A DNA stretch of 48,649 nucleotides from contig CADCVW010000078.1 of assembly GCA_902806235.1 (NCBI GenBank), positions 1 through 48,649 of the forward strand, written 5' to 3'. Shown piece by piece: positions 22,222-30,861 of the stretch. A program made the position numbers and the translations under genes. The stretch's first letter is position 1; every line of letters starts with the position of its first letter. The stretch is from an uncultured Sphingomonadaceae bacterium (GTDB taxonomy: Bacteria; Pseudomonadota; Alphaproteobacteria; Sphingomonadales; Sphingomonadaceae). Below the pieces are notes generated by a model, which saw nothing but the letters and a program-made list of their open reading frames with translations, ran no database searches and was not told the origin of the DNA.

Positions 22222-23406
22222 ATGGCCACCCGCGAAGCCGTCATCGTTTCCACCGCACGCACGCCGATCGGCCGCGCCTACCGCGGCGCGTTCAACGCCA
22301 CCCCCTCCCCTACGCTGGCCGCCCACGCGATCCGCGCGGCGGTGGAGCGCGCGGGCGTGTCCGGCGAGGATATCGAGGATTGCGTGATGGGCGCGGCGCT
22401 GCAGCAGGGCGTGCAGACCACCATCGGCCGCAATGCCGCGCTCCGCGCCGGCTTGGGCGTCCAGACCGCGGGCATGTCGCTCGACCGGCAATGCGCGTCG
22501 GGGCTGATGGCGATCGCCACCGCGGCCAAGCAGGTGATCGTAGACCGGATGGACGCCTGCGTCGCGGGCGGCGTGGAGAGCATCTCCATGGTCCAGACCA
22601 AGGACATGCGCGTCGGCCCCGACCCCGAGCTCCTGTCGCTGCACAACGGCATCTACATGCCGATGATCGACACCGCCGAGGTCGTCGGCCACCGTTACGC
22701 CGTGTCGCGCGAACGCTGCGACGAATACGCGCTCCGCTCGCAGCAGCGCACGGCGGCGGCCCAAGCGGAAGGCCGCTTCGACGACGAGATCGTCTCCGTC
22801 ACCGCGCGCATGGCCGTCACCAACAAGGAGACGGGCGAGGTCACGATGAAGGAGGTCACCCTCGCCAAGGACGAGGGCAACCGGCCGGAAACGACCATCG
22901 AGGGGCTGCGCGCGCTCCAGCCCGTGCGCGGCGAGGGCAAGCAGATCACCGCGGGCAACGCGAGCCAGCTGTCCGACGGCGCGTCCGCCTGCGTGGTGAT
23001 GGCCGACGACGTGGCGCAGGCCCGCGGCCTCCAGCCGCTCGCGCGCTACATGGGCATGGCGGTGGCGGGCACCGAACCCGACGAAATGGGGATCGGCCCG
23101 GTCTACGCGGTACCCAAGCTCCTCAAGCGCTTCGGGCTCGGCGTCGAGGACATCGGTCTGTGGGAGCTCAACGAGGCCTTCGCGGTGCAGGTGCTCTACT
23201 GCCAGGAGAAGCTCGGCATCCCCGACGACCGGCTCAACGTCGACGGCGGCGCGATCTCCATCGGCCACCCCTACGGGATGAGCGGCGCGCGGCTGACCGG
23301 CCATGCAATTCTGGAAGGACGTCGGCGCGGGGCGAAGTACGTCTGCGTGACCATGTGCGTCGGCGGCGGCATGGGCGCGGCGGGGCTGTTCGAAGTATTG
23401 CCCTAG
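22222..23406 (+). CDS. Acetyl-CoA C-acyltransferase (thiolase)
   Basis: Degradative thiolase of 394 residues with the full catalytic set: nucleophile C91 ([11 protein letters not shown]), NEAFA, H349 (IGHPYGMSG) and C379 ([13 protein letters not shown]). It cleaves a 3-ketoacyl-CoA with CoA to acetyl-CoA and a shortened acyl-CoA. The ATG at 22222 has AAGGA 8 bases upstream. Operon with the MaoC hydratase; no 3-hydroxyacyl-CoA dehydrogenase lies beside it, so that step must be supplied elsewhere or by an SDR. Confidence 0.96.
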   Translation: MATREAVIVSTARTPIGRAYRGAFNATPSPTLAAHAIRAAVERAGVSGEDIEDCVMGAALQQGVQTTIGRNAALRAGLGVQTAGMSLDRQCASGLMAIATAAKQVIVDRMDACVAGGVESISMVQTKDMRVGPDPELLSLHNGIYMPMIDTAEVVGHRYAVSRERCDEYALRSQQRTAAAQAEGRFDDEIVSVTARMAVTNKETGEVTMKEVTLAKDEGNRPETTIEGLRALQPVRGEGKQITAGNASQLSDGASACVVMADDVAQARGLQPLARYMGMAVAGTEPDEMGIGPVYAVPKLLKRFGLGVEDIGLWELNEAFAVQVLYCQEKLGIPDDRLNVDGGAISIGHPYGMSGARLTGHAILEGRRRGAKYVCVTMCVGGGMGAAGLFEVLP

Positions 23407-23422
23407 AAGTGCAATACCGGCC

Positions 23423-23441
23423 GGCGCGAGCGGAGCGCGCC
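23423..23441. terminator. Possible terminator hairpin between convergent genes
   Basis: GGCGCG (23423-23428) pairs with CGCGCC (23436-23441), starting 17 bases after the thiolase stop. It has no U-run. A GCGGCTCCGCCG palindromic repeat follows directly. Confidence 0.35.
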
Positions 23442-23508
23442 ATAAGGCGCGGCTCCGCCGTGACCGACGGCGCGGGGCAGGCACTACGGCATGCGCCCCG
23501 CCCGCCCC

Positions 23509-24243
23509 TCAGTCGATAACGTAGCCGACCACCCGCCAAGCGGCGCCCTCCCGCTCCAGCGCGACGGTCCCAATCGCGCCCGGCTTGTTGGTGAAGCTCG
23601 TGCTGAACTTCAACACTCGGTAGTCGCGGGGTACCACGCGCAGGTCCTCCTGCCCCAGCAGGTTGCGGGACAGCGCCCGCCCGAGCGCAACGCGCGCGGT
23701 TCCGGACGCGGACGCCCATAGCGCTACCGTGTTCATCCTCCGAAAAGTGCTACCGGTCGCGCTCCAGCTCGCGTCCCACCTCGAGTCGCCGACCAGAGAA
23801 GGCCACGAACGCGCGGCGTCGACGACGGCGGTGTCTGGAGTGGCCGCGGCATCGGCCCGCGCCGCGTGCAAAGCCTGCGGAGGAGAGGTGAGGACCAGGA
23901 GTCCGGCGAGGATCAGGGACATGAGGACGGCTCCCGCGATGATGAACGCGAAGCGCCGAGGCGGCGCTCGACGTCCTCTGCCGTCGGGACCGCTGGCCCG
24001 GCTTCCCCCAGAAAACTCGTGCCTAGAGTTTTGGGGGTGCGCTTCCTCCCGGTCGTGCAGGATGCGCGCCGCTTCCCGGCTGCTCGTGACCACCATCTTC
24101 CGCCGCGCGAAGCGGAGCCGCTCGTTCACGGTGTGGACCGACGGGTCGAGTTGGCGCGCCGTCGACTTGGCGTCGTGGCCGCGAGCGATGAGGCGGAGGA
24201 CCTCCTTCTCCCTCCCGGTCAACGCCTCCAAGCCTTCCGACAT
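23509..24243 (-). CDS. LuxR-type HTH / membrane / DUF4019 protein
   Basis: Protein of 244 residues with three parts. A LuxR-type helix-turn-helix (about 4-60: LTGREKEVLRLIARGHDAKSTA, then VHTVNERLRFARRKM) is followed by a basic linker, one transmembrane helix (about 98-118, FAFIIAGAVLMSLILAGLLV) and a C-terminal DUF4019-like domain (about 135-240: W-x-x-x-V-G-D-S-R-W-D-A-S-W, LGRALSRNLLGQEDLR, WRVVGYVID). The DNA-binding part faces the cytosol and the DUF4019 part the periplasm. It may be a one-component membrane-bound regulator. The start is uncertain: ATG 24243 or TTG 24258. It lies downstream of the type I secretion genes on the same strand, separated by 256 bases. Confidence 0.85.
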   Translation of the reverse strand: MSEGLEALTGREKEVLRLIARGHDAKSTARQLDPSVHTVNERLRFARRKMVVTSSREAARILHDREEAHPQNSRHEFSGGSRASGPDGRGRRAPPRRFAFIIAGAVLMSLILAGLLVLTSPPQALHAARADAAATPDTAVVDAARSWPSLVGDSRWDASWSATGSTFRRMNTVALWASASGTARVALGRALSRNLLGQEDLRVVPRDYRVLKFSTSFTNKPGAIGTVALEREGAAWRVVGYVID

Positions 24244-24499
24244 CGCCCGCCCGTCCAAGCCTTCGCCGCCGCCCGGCTTAGGAACGGTGGGGCCGCCGCG
24301 CTATCCAAGAAGCTTGTGGCCGGGGCGCGTTCGACGACGGGCGTGGTGTGAGATGGGGATGGAAGTGGGCTCGCCGCGGCGAAGCCGCGCCGTGAAGTCG
24401 GTCGGGCTCGGCCGGGGCCGACCCGCCGGCCGGACGGGCGCCGATCCCCGCCCAAAGCGACGTTCGCGGCGCGAACGCCTCCTTAGTCTCGGGCGCCCG
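24244..24499. other. Intergenic region with palindromic repeat
   Basis: These 256 bases between HlyD and the LuxR/DUF4019 gene have no supported gene. They contain CGCGGC-GAA-GCCGCG (24375-24389), one of four copies of a UUCG/GAA-loop palindrome in the window. The promoter for the LuxR/DUF4019 gene must lie in the left half. Confidence 0.5.
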
Positions 24500-25798
24500 T
24501 CATTCCCTGAACGCCCGCCCGGAGAGCTTGGTTAGCGGGCTCAGGATGTAGCTGAGCACGCTCCGCTTGTCGCCGAGCAGGGCGACGCTGGCGATCATGC
24601 CGGGGCCGATGGCGAGCGGGCGGCCCGTGCGCGGGTCCTTGAGCTGGTCCTCCGTGCGGACCTGGACTAGGTAGAAGCTCTCGCCGGTCTTCTCGTCCAC
24701 TACCGCGTCGGGCGCGATGGTCACCACCTTGCCGCGGAGCGAACCGTAGACCGCGGGGTCATAGGCGGTGATGTCAATTTTGGCGTCCTGGTCGGTGCGG
24801 ACGTTGGCGATGTCTTGCGGGGTGACCCGCGCCTCGATCAGCAGCTTGTCGTCGCTCGGCACGATTTCGACGAGCGGCTGGCCGGGCGACACCGCGCCGC
24901 CGACGGTGGTCACCAGCACGCGGTTGATGCGGCCGGCGAGCGGCGCGCGGAGCACGGTGCGGCGTAAGCGATCGGCGAGCGCGGGGAGCCCCTGGCCGCG
25001 CGCCGCGCGCTCGCTCTGCGCGGCGGCGAGCTCGTCAGCGGAGCGCGCTCGCCAGTCCTGCCGAGCCTGGGAGGAGGCGGCACGCGCCTCGGCGACTTGC
25101 GCGCTCGCCCGCGTCACGGCGGCGGCGGCGGCGGCGGCCTCGCTCCCGGCGATGGCCACCGCGCTCTCCGCCTTGGTCAGCGACAGCTGCGGCTCGATGC
25201 CCGCGCGCACCAACGGCGCGATGGAAGACAGTTCGGTGCGTGCCGCGGACAAGGCGGACTGGCGCGCGTCGTAGGCGGCGCGCGCTTCGGCCACCGCACG
25301 CTCGGCGGCAACTACGCGCGCCTGCCCCGCGGCCGAAAGGCTGGCGAGCTCGGCGGTGCGCGCCTGATACAGCTGGCGTTCGGCGGAGACCTGCGCGGCG
25401 GAACCGCCGAGCGACGGCGCGCGGCCGCCCACCTCGGCCCCGAGCCGCTCGATCTTGGTGCCCAGCGCGGCGTACTGCGACTGGGTCGCGCCGAGCTCGG
25501 CGGTGCTGGCCACCGGGCTCAGCCGGATGATCGGCGAGCCGCGGGCGATGTCGTCGCCGGTGCGGACCAGGATCTCCTCCACCACCCCGCCTTCGAGGTT
25601 TGACACCGTCTGCAGCTGCGCGCTCGGCACCACGCGGCCCTGACCGCGCACGGTGCGGTCGAGTTCGGTGAAGTGCGCCCAGACGACGAAGACGACCAAG
25701 AACAGCAGGATTGCCCAAAGCAGCACGTTGGACGCGCGCCGCGGCTTCATCCGCACCGTGCCGACGTCGCCGGTCGGAAAAGGCAGTTGCTGGTTCAT
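24500..25798 (-). CDS. Type I secretion membrane-fusion protein (HlyD family)
   Basis: Periplasmic adaptor of 432 residues. A short cytoplasmic N-terminus is followed by one membrane helix (about 24-43, VLLWAILLFLVVFVVWAHF) and a lipoyl/barrel half (VSNLEGGVVEEILVRTGDDI). A long Ala/Arg/Glu-rich helical hairpin spans about 75-270. The second barrel half has LRAPLAGRINRVLVTTVGG, and the C-terminal part has PGMIASVALLGDKRSVLSYILSPL, typical of the PrtE/LapC/HlyD group. It bridges the ABC exporter and TolC. Its ATG overlaps the ABC gene stop (ATGA), and AAAGG lies 8 bases upstream. Last gene of a three-gene operon. Confidence 0.95.
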   Translation of the reverse strand: MNQQLPFPTGDVGTVRMKPRRASNVLLWAILLFLVVFVVWAHFTELDRTVRGQGRVVPSAQLQTVSNLEGGVVEEILVRTGDDIARGSPIIRLSPVASTAELGATQSQYAALGTKIERLGAEVGGRAPSLGGSAAQVSAERQLYQARTAELASLSAAGQARVVAAERAVAEARAAYDARQSALSAARTELSSIAPLVRAGIEPQLSLTKAESAVAIAGSEAAAAAAAVTRASAQVAEARAASSQARQDWRARSADELAAAQSERAARGQGLPALADRLRRTVLRAPLAGRINRVLVTTVGGAVSPGQPLVEIVPSDDKLLIEARVTPQDIANVRTDQDAKIDITAYDPAVYGSLRGKVVTIAPDAVVDEKTGESFYLVQVRTEDQLKDPRTGRPLAIGPGMIASVALLGDKRSVLSYILSPLTKLSGRAFRE

Positions 25799-27528
25799 GC
25801 CGTCGCCTTTCTGGGGCCGCTGATCCGCTTCAGGATCTCGTCGCGCGGGCCGTCCGCGGTGATCCGCCCGCCGTCCATTATGATGATCCGGTCGACGAGC
25901 GCGAGCACGGGCGGGCGGTGGGTCACCACCACCATGGTCTTGCCCTGCACCTCATCCTTCAGCCGCTGGATCAAGCCTGCCTCGTTCCCGGAGTCGAAGG
26001 CGGAGGAGGGCTCGTCGAACAGCAAGATGGTCGGGTTGCCGGCGAGCGCGCGGGCGAGCGCGATCGACTGGCGCTGGCCGCCGGACAGCCCCTCGCCGCG
26101 GTCGGCTAATTTGAGGTCGTAGCCGTTGGTCAGCTTCGCCATGAAGCTGTGGGTGCCGGTGATGCCGGCGACGCGAAGCATCTCCTCGTCGTTTACCTCC
26201 GCCCGGCCAAGCGCGATATTGTCGCGCACGGAGCCGGTGAGAAGCACCACTTCCTGCATCGTCGCGCCGATCCGCGAGCGCAAGGTTTCCGGGTCGTATT
26301 GGCGGATGTCGACGCCGTCGATCAGCACCAGCCCCGTGTCGGGTGGGTAGAGGCCCATGATCAGCCGGGCGACCGTTGACTTACCGGAGCCGATGGGGCC
26401 GAGCAACGCGACGCGCTCGCCGGGGTTGATGGCGAAGCTGACGTCCCGGAGCGCGGGCTCCGCCGCGCCGGGGTAGGTGAAGGTAACGTCCTTGAAGGCG
26501 ATCGCGCCGCGCACTTCTGCGACCTGCAGGCCCGCCCCCTGGGGCCCTTCGGCGGGCTGGCGCATGATTTCGTTGAGCTGGCGGTAGGCGGTGCGCGTGG
26601 TCGCCACGCGGGTGAGCAGCCCAGCGATCTGGCCGAGCGGTGCGACCGCCCTGCCGGCGAGGATGGAGCAGGCGATCAGCCCGCCCATGGTCAGTTCCTG
26701 CTTGGCGATCAGCCCGACGCCGACCACCACCACTGCGGCGTAAGCGAGCTGCTGCGCGGAGCCGGCGAAGGTCAGCGAGACCGTGGACACCAGCCTCTGG
26801 CGCAGCGACTCGTTGGAATGGCGGTCAATCGATTGGAGCCAGCGCTGGCGCAGCAGGTTGCCCGCGCCCGCCGTCTTGACCATTTCGATGCCGCCGATCG
26901 TTTCCACCAGCACCGACTGCTTGATCATCGATTCGCCCATGCTGGTCGCAGCCAGCCGGTTCATTGCGGGCGTGGTGGCGAGCGACACGCCGACCACGAC
27001 CGGGATCATCAAGAGCGGTACCCAGACGAGGGGACCGCCGATCATGGCGATCACCGCGAGCGTGACGAGGATGAAGGGCACGTCGACCATTGCGGTCAGC
27101 GTGGCGGAGGCGAAGAAGTCGCGCAGCGTCTCCAACTCGCGCATCAGCCCGGCGAGCGCGCCGGTGGACGCCTTCCGCAGCTCCAGCCGCATGGCCAGTA
27201 GCCGGTCGAACAGAGTGCCGCCGATCTCCCGGTCGATGTCAGCGCCCGCCACGTCGATGAAGTAGGCGCGCAGCAGCTTCAGCACGAAATCGAAGATCAT
27301 GACGATGGCGAGGCCGATCGACAGGCCGATAAGCGAGGCCACCGCGTTGTTGGGCAGCACCCGGTCGTACACCGTCATGGTGAACAGGCTCGTGACCAGC
27401 GCGAAAATGTTGATCACCGCCGCAGCTAGCCCGACCTTGACGTACACGCTCCGGTTGCGGCGGATAGGGTCCATCAGCCAGTCAGCGAAACGACGCTCGG
27501 GGACCGCGACATAACTATGGGCGTTCAC
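25795..27528 (-). CDS. Type I secretion ABC transporter, permease/ATPase
   Basis: Half-size ABC exporter of about 577 residues. Six membrane helices span about 30-310 (FALVTSLFTMTVYDRVLPNN in helix 1 is characteristic of type I secretion systems). The ATPase domain has Walker A GPIGSGKST, Q-loop TMQE, signature LSGGQRQ, Walker B ILLFDEPSS and the H-loop THR. There is no N-terminal C39-like or peptidase domain, so it resembles the PrtD/LapB-without-CLD type. The start is GTG at 27528, with GGAGG 8 bases upstream and a 4-base GTGA overlap with the TolC stop; an upstream ATG overlaps that ribosome site. It exports an unknown protein. Confidence 0.95.
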   Translation of the reverse strand: MNAHSYVAVPERRFADWLMDPIRRNRSVYVKVGLAAAVINIFALVTSLFTMTVYDRVLPNNAVASLIGLSIGLAIVMIFDFVLKLLRAYFIDVAGADIDREIGGTLFDRLLAMRLELRKASTGALAGLMRELETLRDFFASATLTAMVDVPFILVTLAVIAMIGGPLVWVPLLMIPVVVGVSLATTPAMNRLAATSMGESMIKQSVLVETIGGIEMVKTAGAGNLLRQRWLQSIDRHSNESLRQRLVSTVSLTFAGSAQQLAYAAVVVVGVGLIAKQELTMGGLIACSILAGRAVAPLGQIAGLLTRVATTRTAYRQLNEIMRQPAEGPQGAGLQVAEVRGAIAFKDVTFTYPGAAEPALRDVSFAINPGERVALLGPIGSGKSTVARLIMGLYPPDTGLVLIDGVDIRQYDPETLRSRIGATMQEVVLLTGSVRDNIALGRAEVNDEEMLRVAGITGTHSFMAKLTNGYDLKLADRGEGLSGGQRQSIALARALAGNPTILLFDEPSSAFDSGNEAGLIQRLKDEVQGKTMVVVTHRPPVLALVDRIIIMDGGRITADGPRDEILKRISGPRKATA

Positions 27529-28979
27529 GGGCGGAGCCTCCATTCAGGCCGGGGCGCGGGCTCGGGCCGCGGCAGATCGAGCGCGGTCACGAGTTGTCCG
27601 GTGCGCGACAGGAGGATGTAGCGCGCGGTGTCGAGCTCCGCCAGCGCGAGGAGGTAGGCGGTCGCCGTCTCGAACAGCGCGTCCTCCGCCTCGATCAGGT
27701 CGAAAAGTGAGCCCCGGGCAACGCGGAACCGCTCGGCGAGCACGTCGCGCGAGCGGCGGGAGGCGAGATAGGCCTCTTCCAGCGCGCCGAGCTGGCGCTG
27801 CAGCGTTTCAATGTCAGCGCGCGCGATCTCCGCCTCGCGCAGTGCTTCCTCGCGCGCGGTACGGGCGCGCGCTTCGGCCCCCTCGGCGCGCGCGCGGGCC
27901 TGGTCGGTACGAGCGCCCGCGCCGAGGCTGATACGGTGGCGCACACCCAATCGCGCGCGAATGTCATAGTCGCGCTCGGTCTCGAACACGCCGTAGCGGC
28001 CTGCGTCCAGGCCGGCGGTGACGCGGGGGAGCTGCTCGGCGCGGACCGCTCGCACCTCCGTCCGCGTGGCCTGCGCCACGAGCTCGGCGGCGCGCACGTC
28101 CGGGGTCCGCAGCGCGAGCTCGCGCACGGCCTCCGCGCTCAGCGCCGGCCCGGGCGGGGCGGGCGCACGGGCCAGTCCAGCGGGCGCGGGGGCGCCGAAG
28201 AACTCTCGGAAGCGCGTTTCCGCGCCGGCCAGCTGGCGGCGGAACCGCGCGAGGCGCGACGCAGCACTCGCCTGGTAGCTGTCGACCCGGGCGAGGTCGC
28301 CGCTGGCGGTGACGCCCTGAGCGATGCGCTGCTCGATCGCGGCGCGCGTCTCGGCCTGGCCCTCAGCAAAGGCTTCAGTCAGCCCGACGAGAGCGCGGTA
28401 GCTGTGGACCTCGTACCAGGCGCCAATTGCGCGCAGCGCGACGCGGTCCACCGCGCTGTCTACACCGAGCGCCGCCGCTTCGAGCCGCGACCGGGCGGCG
28501 CTGATGCGGCGGCTGGTCGCGCCGAAATCGAACAGCACTTGCTCGGCGTTGAGGATCGCGTCAGTGCGCTGCGTGCGGCGCGAGCGTTCTACGATATTGT
28601 CGATGTTGTTGGGATCATTGTCGAACTCGCGCGCGAGCACGCGCTGGCTGCCGATGTTCACGTCTACAGTCGGGTAGCGGAGCGAGCGCGCCTCCGTGCG
28701 CGCCGCTTCCGCTTCCGCGCGCTGCGCTTCCGCTTCGGCGATCAACGGATAGCGCGCCACCGCCCCCGCTACCAGCGCGCGGAAGTCGGCCAGGTCGCCC
28801 GTCTGGCGGCTCAGCCGCAGCAGCGGATCGGCTGACGGATCTATCGCCAGCGGCGCGCCGGCCGGCGGTGGCAGCGTGGGCCGCCCGGGGCGCGGCGTCG
28901 CCGCCGGTTGCGCGCGCAACGCGACGGGCGCAGGCCAAGCCAGCGCCGCGCACAGCAGCAGCGACGTTACACGCTTCAC
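27525..28979 (-). CDS. TolC-family outer-membrane channel
   Basis: Outer-membrane efflux protein of about 484 residues. A signal peptide (about 1-25, ending LRAQ) is followed by a Pro-rich stretch, then two OEP repeats built of long Ala/Arg/Glu helices: ALVAGAVARYPLIAEAEAQR opens the first and ELALRTPDVRAAELVAQA the second. The first repeat contains the barrel-strand segment YPTVDVNIGSQR and the second YDIRARLGVRHRISLG. It ends with a Pro/Arg-rich tail. First gene of the type I secretion operon. I set the start at GTG 28979, with GGGAG 11 bases upstream; other in-frame GTGs lie just before it. It exits the cell envelope as a trimer with HlyD and the ABC protein. Confidence 0.93.
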   Translation of the reverse strand: MKRVTSLLLCAALAWPAPVALRAQPAATPRPGRPTLPPPAGAPLAIDPSADPLLRLSRQTGDLADFRALVAGAVARYPLIAEAEAQRAEAEAARTEARSLRYPTVDVNIGSQRVLAREFDNDPNNIDNIVERSRRTQRTDAILNAEQVLFDFGATSRRISAARSRLEAAALGVDSAVDRVALRAIGAWYEVHSYRALVGLTEAFAEGQAETRAAIEQRIAQGVTASGDLARVDSYQASAASRLARFRRQLAGAETRFREFFGAPAPAGLARAPAPPGPALSAEAVRELALRTPDVRAAELVAQATRTEVRAVRAEQLPRVTAGLDAGRYGVFETERDYDIRARLGVRHRISLGAGARTDQARARAEGAEARARTAREEALREAEIARADIETLQRQLGALEEAYLASRRSRDVLAERFRVARGSLFDLIEAEDALFETATAYLLALAELDTARYILLSRTGQLVTALDLPRPEPAPRPEWRLRP

Positions 28980-29114
28980 TCGAACCGATACTCCCACCCC
29001 GCGACCCCGCCGCCGCTCCTTCAGCTTAGCTGGGACGCGTCCGCTAAGCAACGGCCGCGCCAGGCGAACTCCCCGGCGGCGGAACCGCGACGCCGGCCCG
29101 CTCGTCCTTTGCCC

Positions 29115-30389
29115 ATGCAGGACGAACCATCCCCGGGCTGGCGCGCGACGCGGCTGACCTTCGCCGACGAGCCGATCGAGACGGTGGACCAGCCGGCCCG
29201 GCCGCTGCGCCTCCTGCGCGGCTTCGGATCGGGGCTCGCCGTCCGGCCCGGAGATCCGCCGAGCGTCGCGTGGGCGGTCGGCGACCGCGGGCCGAACATC
29301 GAGATCGAGGACATGATCGAACGCTACGGGCGCGACGATCTAGCCCATCTGGACGAGCACAAGGGCGCCAAGGTGATGCCGCGCGTCGACGTCGGCCCTG
29401 CGCTCGCGGAGCTCCGGCTGGAGGACGGCGCGGTGCGGCTGGTCCGGCGGGTGCCGCTGACCGGCGACGACGGCGAGCCGATTTCCGGCTGCCCGGCGCA
29501 CGGTGAGCGCGGCGCGATCGAACCGGCGTTCGACCTCGCCGGCGAACGACTCGCCCCCGACCCGTCGGGCGCTGACACGGAAGGAATCGTTGCTCTCGCC
29601 GACGGCACCTTCTGGATCGGCGACGAGTTCGGGCCGTCCCTGCTCCACGTCTCGGCCGAGGGCCGCGTGCTCGAGCGGCGCGTTCCGGCGGGGCAGGAAG
29701 CGCTGTTCGCCGGCGCGCGCTACCCGGTCACGCCCTGCCTCCCCGCGCTCGCCGCGCGTCGTCGCCTCAATCGCGGGTTCGAAGCATTGGCCGCGTCGGC
29801 GGACGAGCGTTGGCTCCATCTCGCCTTTCAGAGCCCGCTCGCCCACCCGGACGAGGAGAGCACGGCGCGGTCGCGGCTGGTGCGCGTGTGGCGGCTCGAC
29901 TTGGCGACGGGCACGCTCGACCGCCAATGGCTATACGAGCTGGATCCGCCGGAAGGCTACGCGCGCGACGCGGCCAAGCGCGGCAAGCCGGTCAAGATTG
30001 ACAACGTCAAGCTGAGCGAGGCGGCGATGGCGGGGCCGGACGTCCTCCTGCTCCTCGAGCGGGTGAGCGAGACCACGCGCATCTATCGCGTGCGGCTCAC
30101 CGAGGCTCTGGCGCTGCCGCCCGAGCACCGCGAGGAGGCTCATCGCCCGACGCCGGAGGAGCTGGATCGCGGCGCCCTCCCCGTCCGGCCGCTGCCCAAG
30201 ACACTGCTCTTCGACAGCGACCGGGACACGTCGGTCGGCGCCGACCTAGAGGGCATGGCGGTGCTGGACGATCGCCGCCTGCTGCTCGTCAATGACAATG
30301 ATTTCGGCGTGGAGGGAGCCGAGACCGGCTTCTGGCTGATCGAGTTCGACGCGCCACTGAGTGGAACGGATGGGGAACAGGAACGTTGA
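29115..30389 (+). CDS. Esterase-like phytase family protein
   Basis: Protein of 424 residues matching the phytase-like (PF13449-type) beta-propeller. It has a run of strand pairs with Asp/Glu-Gly motifs: DTEGIVALADGTFWIGDEFGPS (about 155-175), RGFEALAASADERWL, VKIDNVKLSEAAM and DLEGMAVLDDRRLLLVNDNDFG (about 375-395). No signal peptide is seen at the chosen ATG (29115), and there is no clear ribosome site, so the start is provisional. Members are described as phosphodiester or esterase-like enzymes; the substrate is unknown. Divergent from the type I secretion operon with about 135 bases between. Confidence 0.82.
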   Translation: MQDEPSPGWRATRLTFADEPIETVDQPARPLRLLRGFGSGLAVRPGDPPSVAWAVGDRGPNIEIEDMIERYGRDDLAHLDEHKGAKVMPRVDVGPALAELRLEDGAVRLVRRVPLTGDDGEPISGCPAHGERGAIEPAFDLAGERLAPDPSGADTEGIVALADGTFWIGDEFGPSLLHVSAEGRVLERRVPAGQEALFAGARYPVTPCLPALAARRRLNRGFEALAASADERWLHLAFQSPLAHPDEESTARSRLVRVWRLDLATGTLDRQWLYELDPPEGYARDAAKRGKPVKIDNVKLSEAAMAGPDVLLLLERVSETTRIYRVRLTEALALPPEHREEAHRPTPEELDRGALPVRPLPKTLLFDSDRDTSVGADLEGMAVLDDRRLLLVNDNDFGVEGAETGFWLIEFDAPLSGTDGEQER

Positions 30390-30420
30390 TCCCACGACCT
30401 TCAGGCATCGGAGACAAATC

Positions 30421-30672
30421 GTGACCCAAGCGAAGAACAGCCACGACAACCACGACCAGCACGCCGAAAATCCCAAGACGCACCCGACGTCGAACGCGGT
30501 CAAGGACCCGCACGACTGGACCACGGGCGAGGAGCCGATGACCGGCGCGCAGGCCTCCTACCTCAAGACCCTGTCGGAGGAAGCGCACGAGGAGTTCGAC
30601 CCGAACCTCAACAAGGCGGAGGCGAGCCTCAAGATTGACGAGCTGCAAGAGGAGACCGGAAGGGGGAAGTAA
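30421..30672 (+). CDS. DUF3072 small hydrophilic protein
   Basis: Protein of 83 residues. The C-terminal two thirds match the DUF3072 pattern: DPHDWTTGEEPMTGAQASYL, then KTLSEEAHEEFDPNL and KAEASLKIDELQEETGR. The N-terminus is rich in His/Asn/Lys. GTG start at 30421, with GGAG 8 bases upstream. It follows the phytase-like gene by 31 bases and may be co-transcribed. The role is unknown; relatives appear as small stress-associated proteins, but I would not assign function. Confidence 0.85.
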   Translation: MTQAKNSHDNHDQHAENPKTHPTSNAVKDPHDWTTGEEPMTGAQASYLKTLSEEAHEEFDPNLNKAEASLKIDELQEETGRGK

Positions 30673-30786
30673 GGGAAGGCGCCCGAGACTAACCGGCGAC
30701 CGCGTAGCGGTCCCGGGTTAGCCGAGGACCAGCGCCGACCCGGCCGGCGACCGCGCGAGTTCATCCTCGCGTGCGTCGTCCGACGA

Positions 30787-30801
30787 CGCGGCTTCGCCGC
30801 G
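30787..30801. repeat. CGCGGC-TTC-GCCGCG palindrome
   Basis: A short perfect palindromic hairpin with a UUCG-like loop, between the convergent DUF3072 and galactose dehydrogenase genes. It belongs to the same family as 9520-9534 and 24375-24389 and could end one or both transcripts. The surrounding 30673-30861 holds no gene. Confidence 0.5.
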
Positions 30802-30861
30802 GCGCTCTTCCATATTCCCGTAAAAGGACCTCGGGGCGAGGACGGAAGTGTCGCCTCCGGG

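Noticed and set aside
22204..23484. Long open frame (426 codons) opposite the thiolase gene
   Set aside because: It is antisense to a gene with full catalytic motifs, is His/Arg-rich as expected for reversed high-GC codons, and matches no family.
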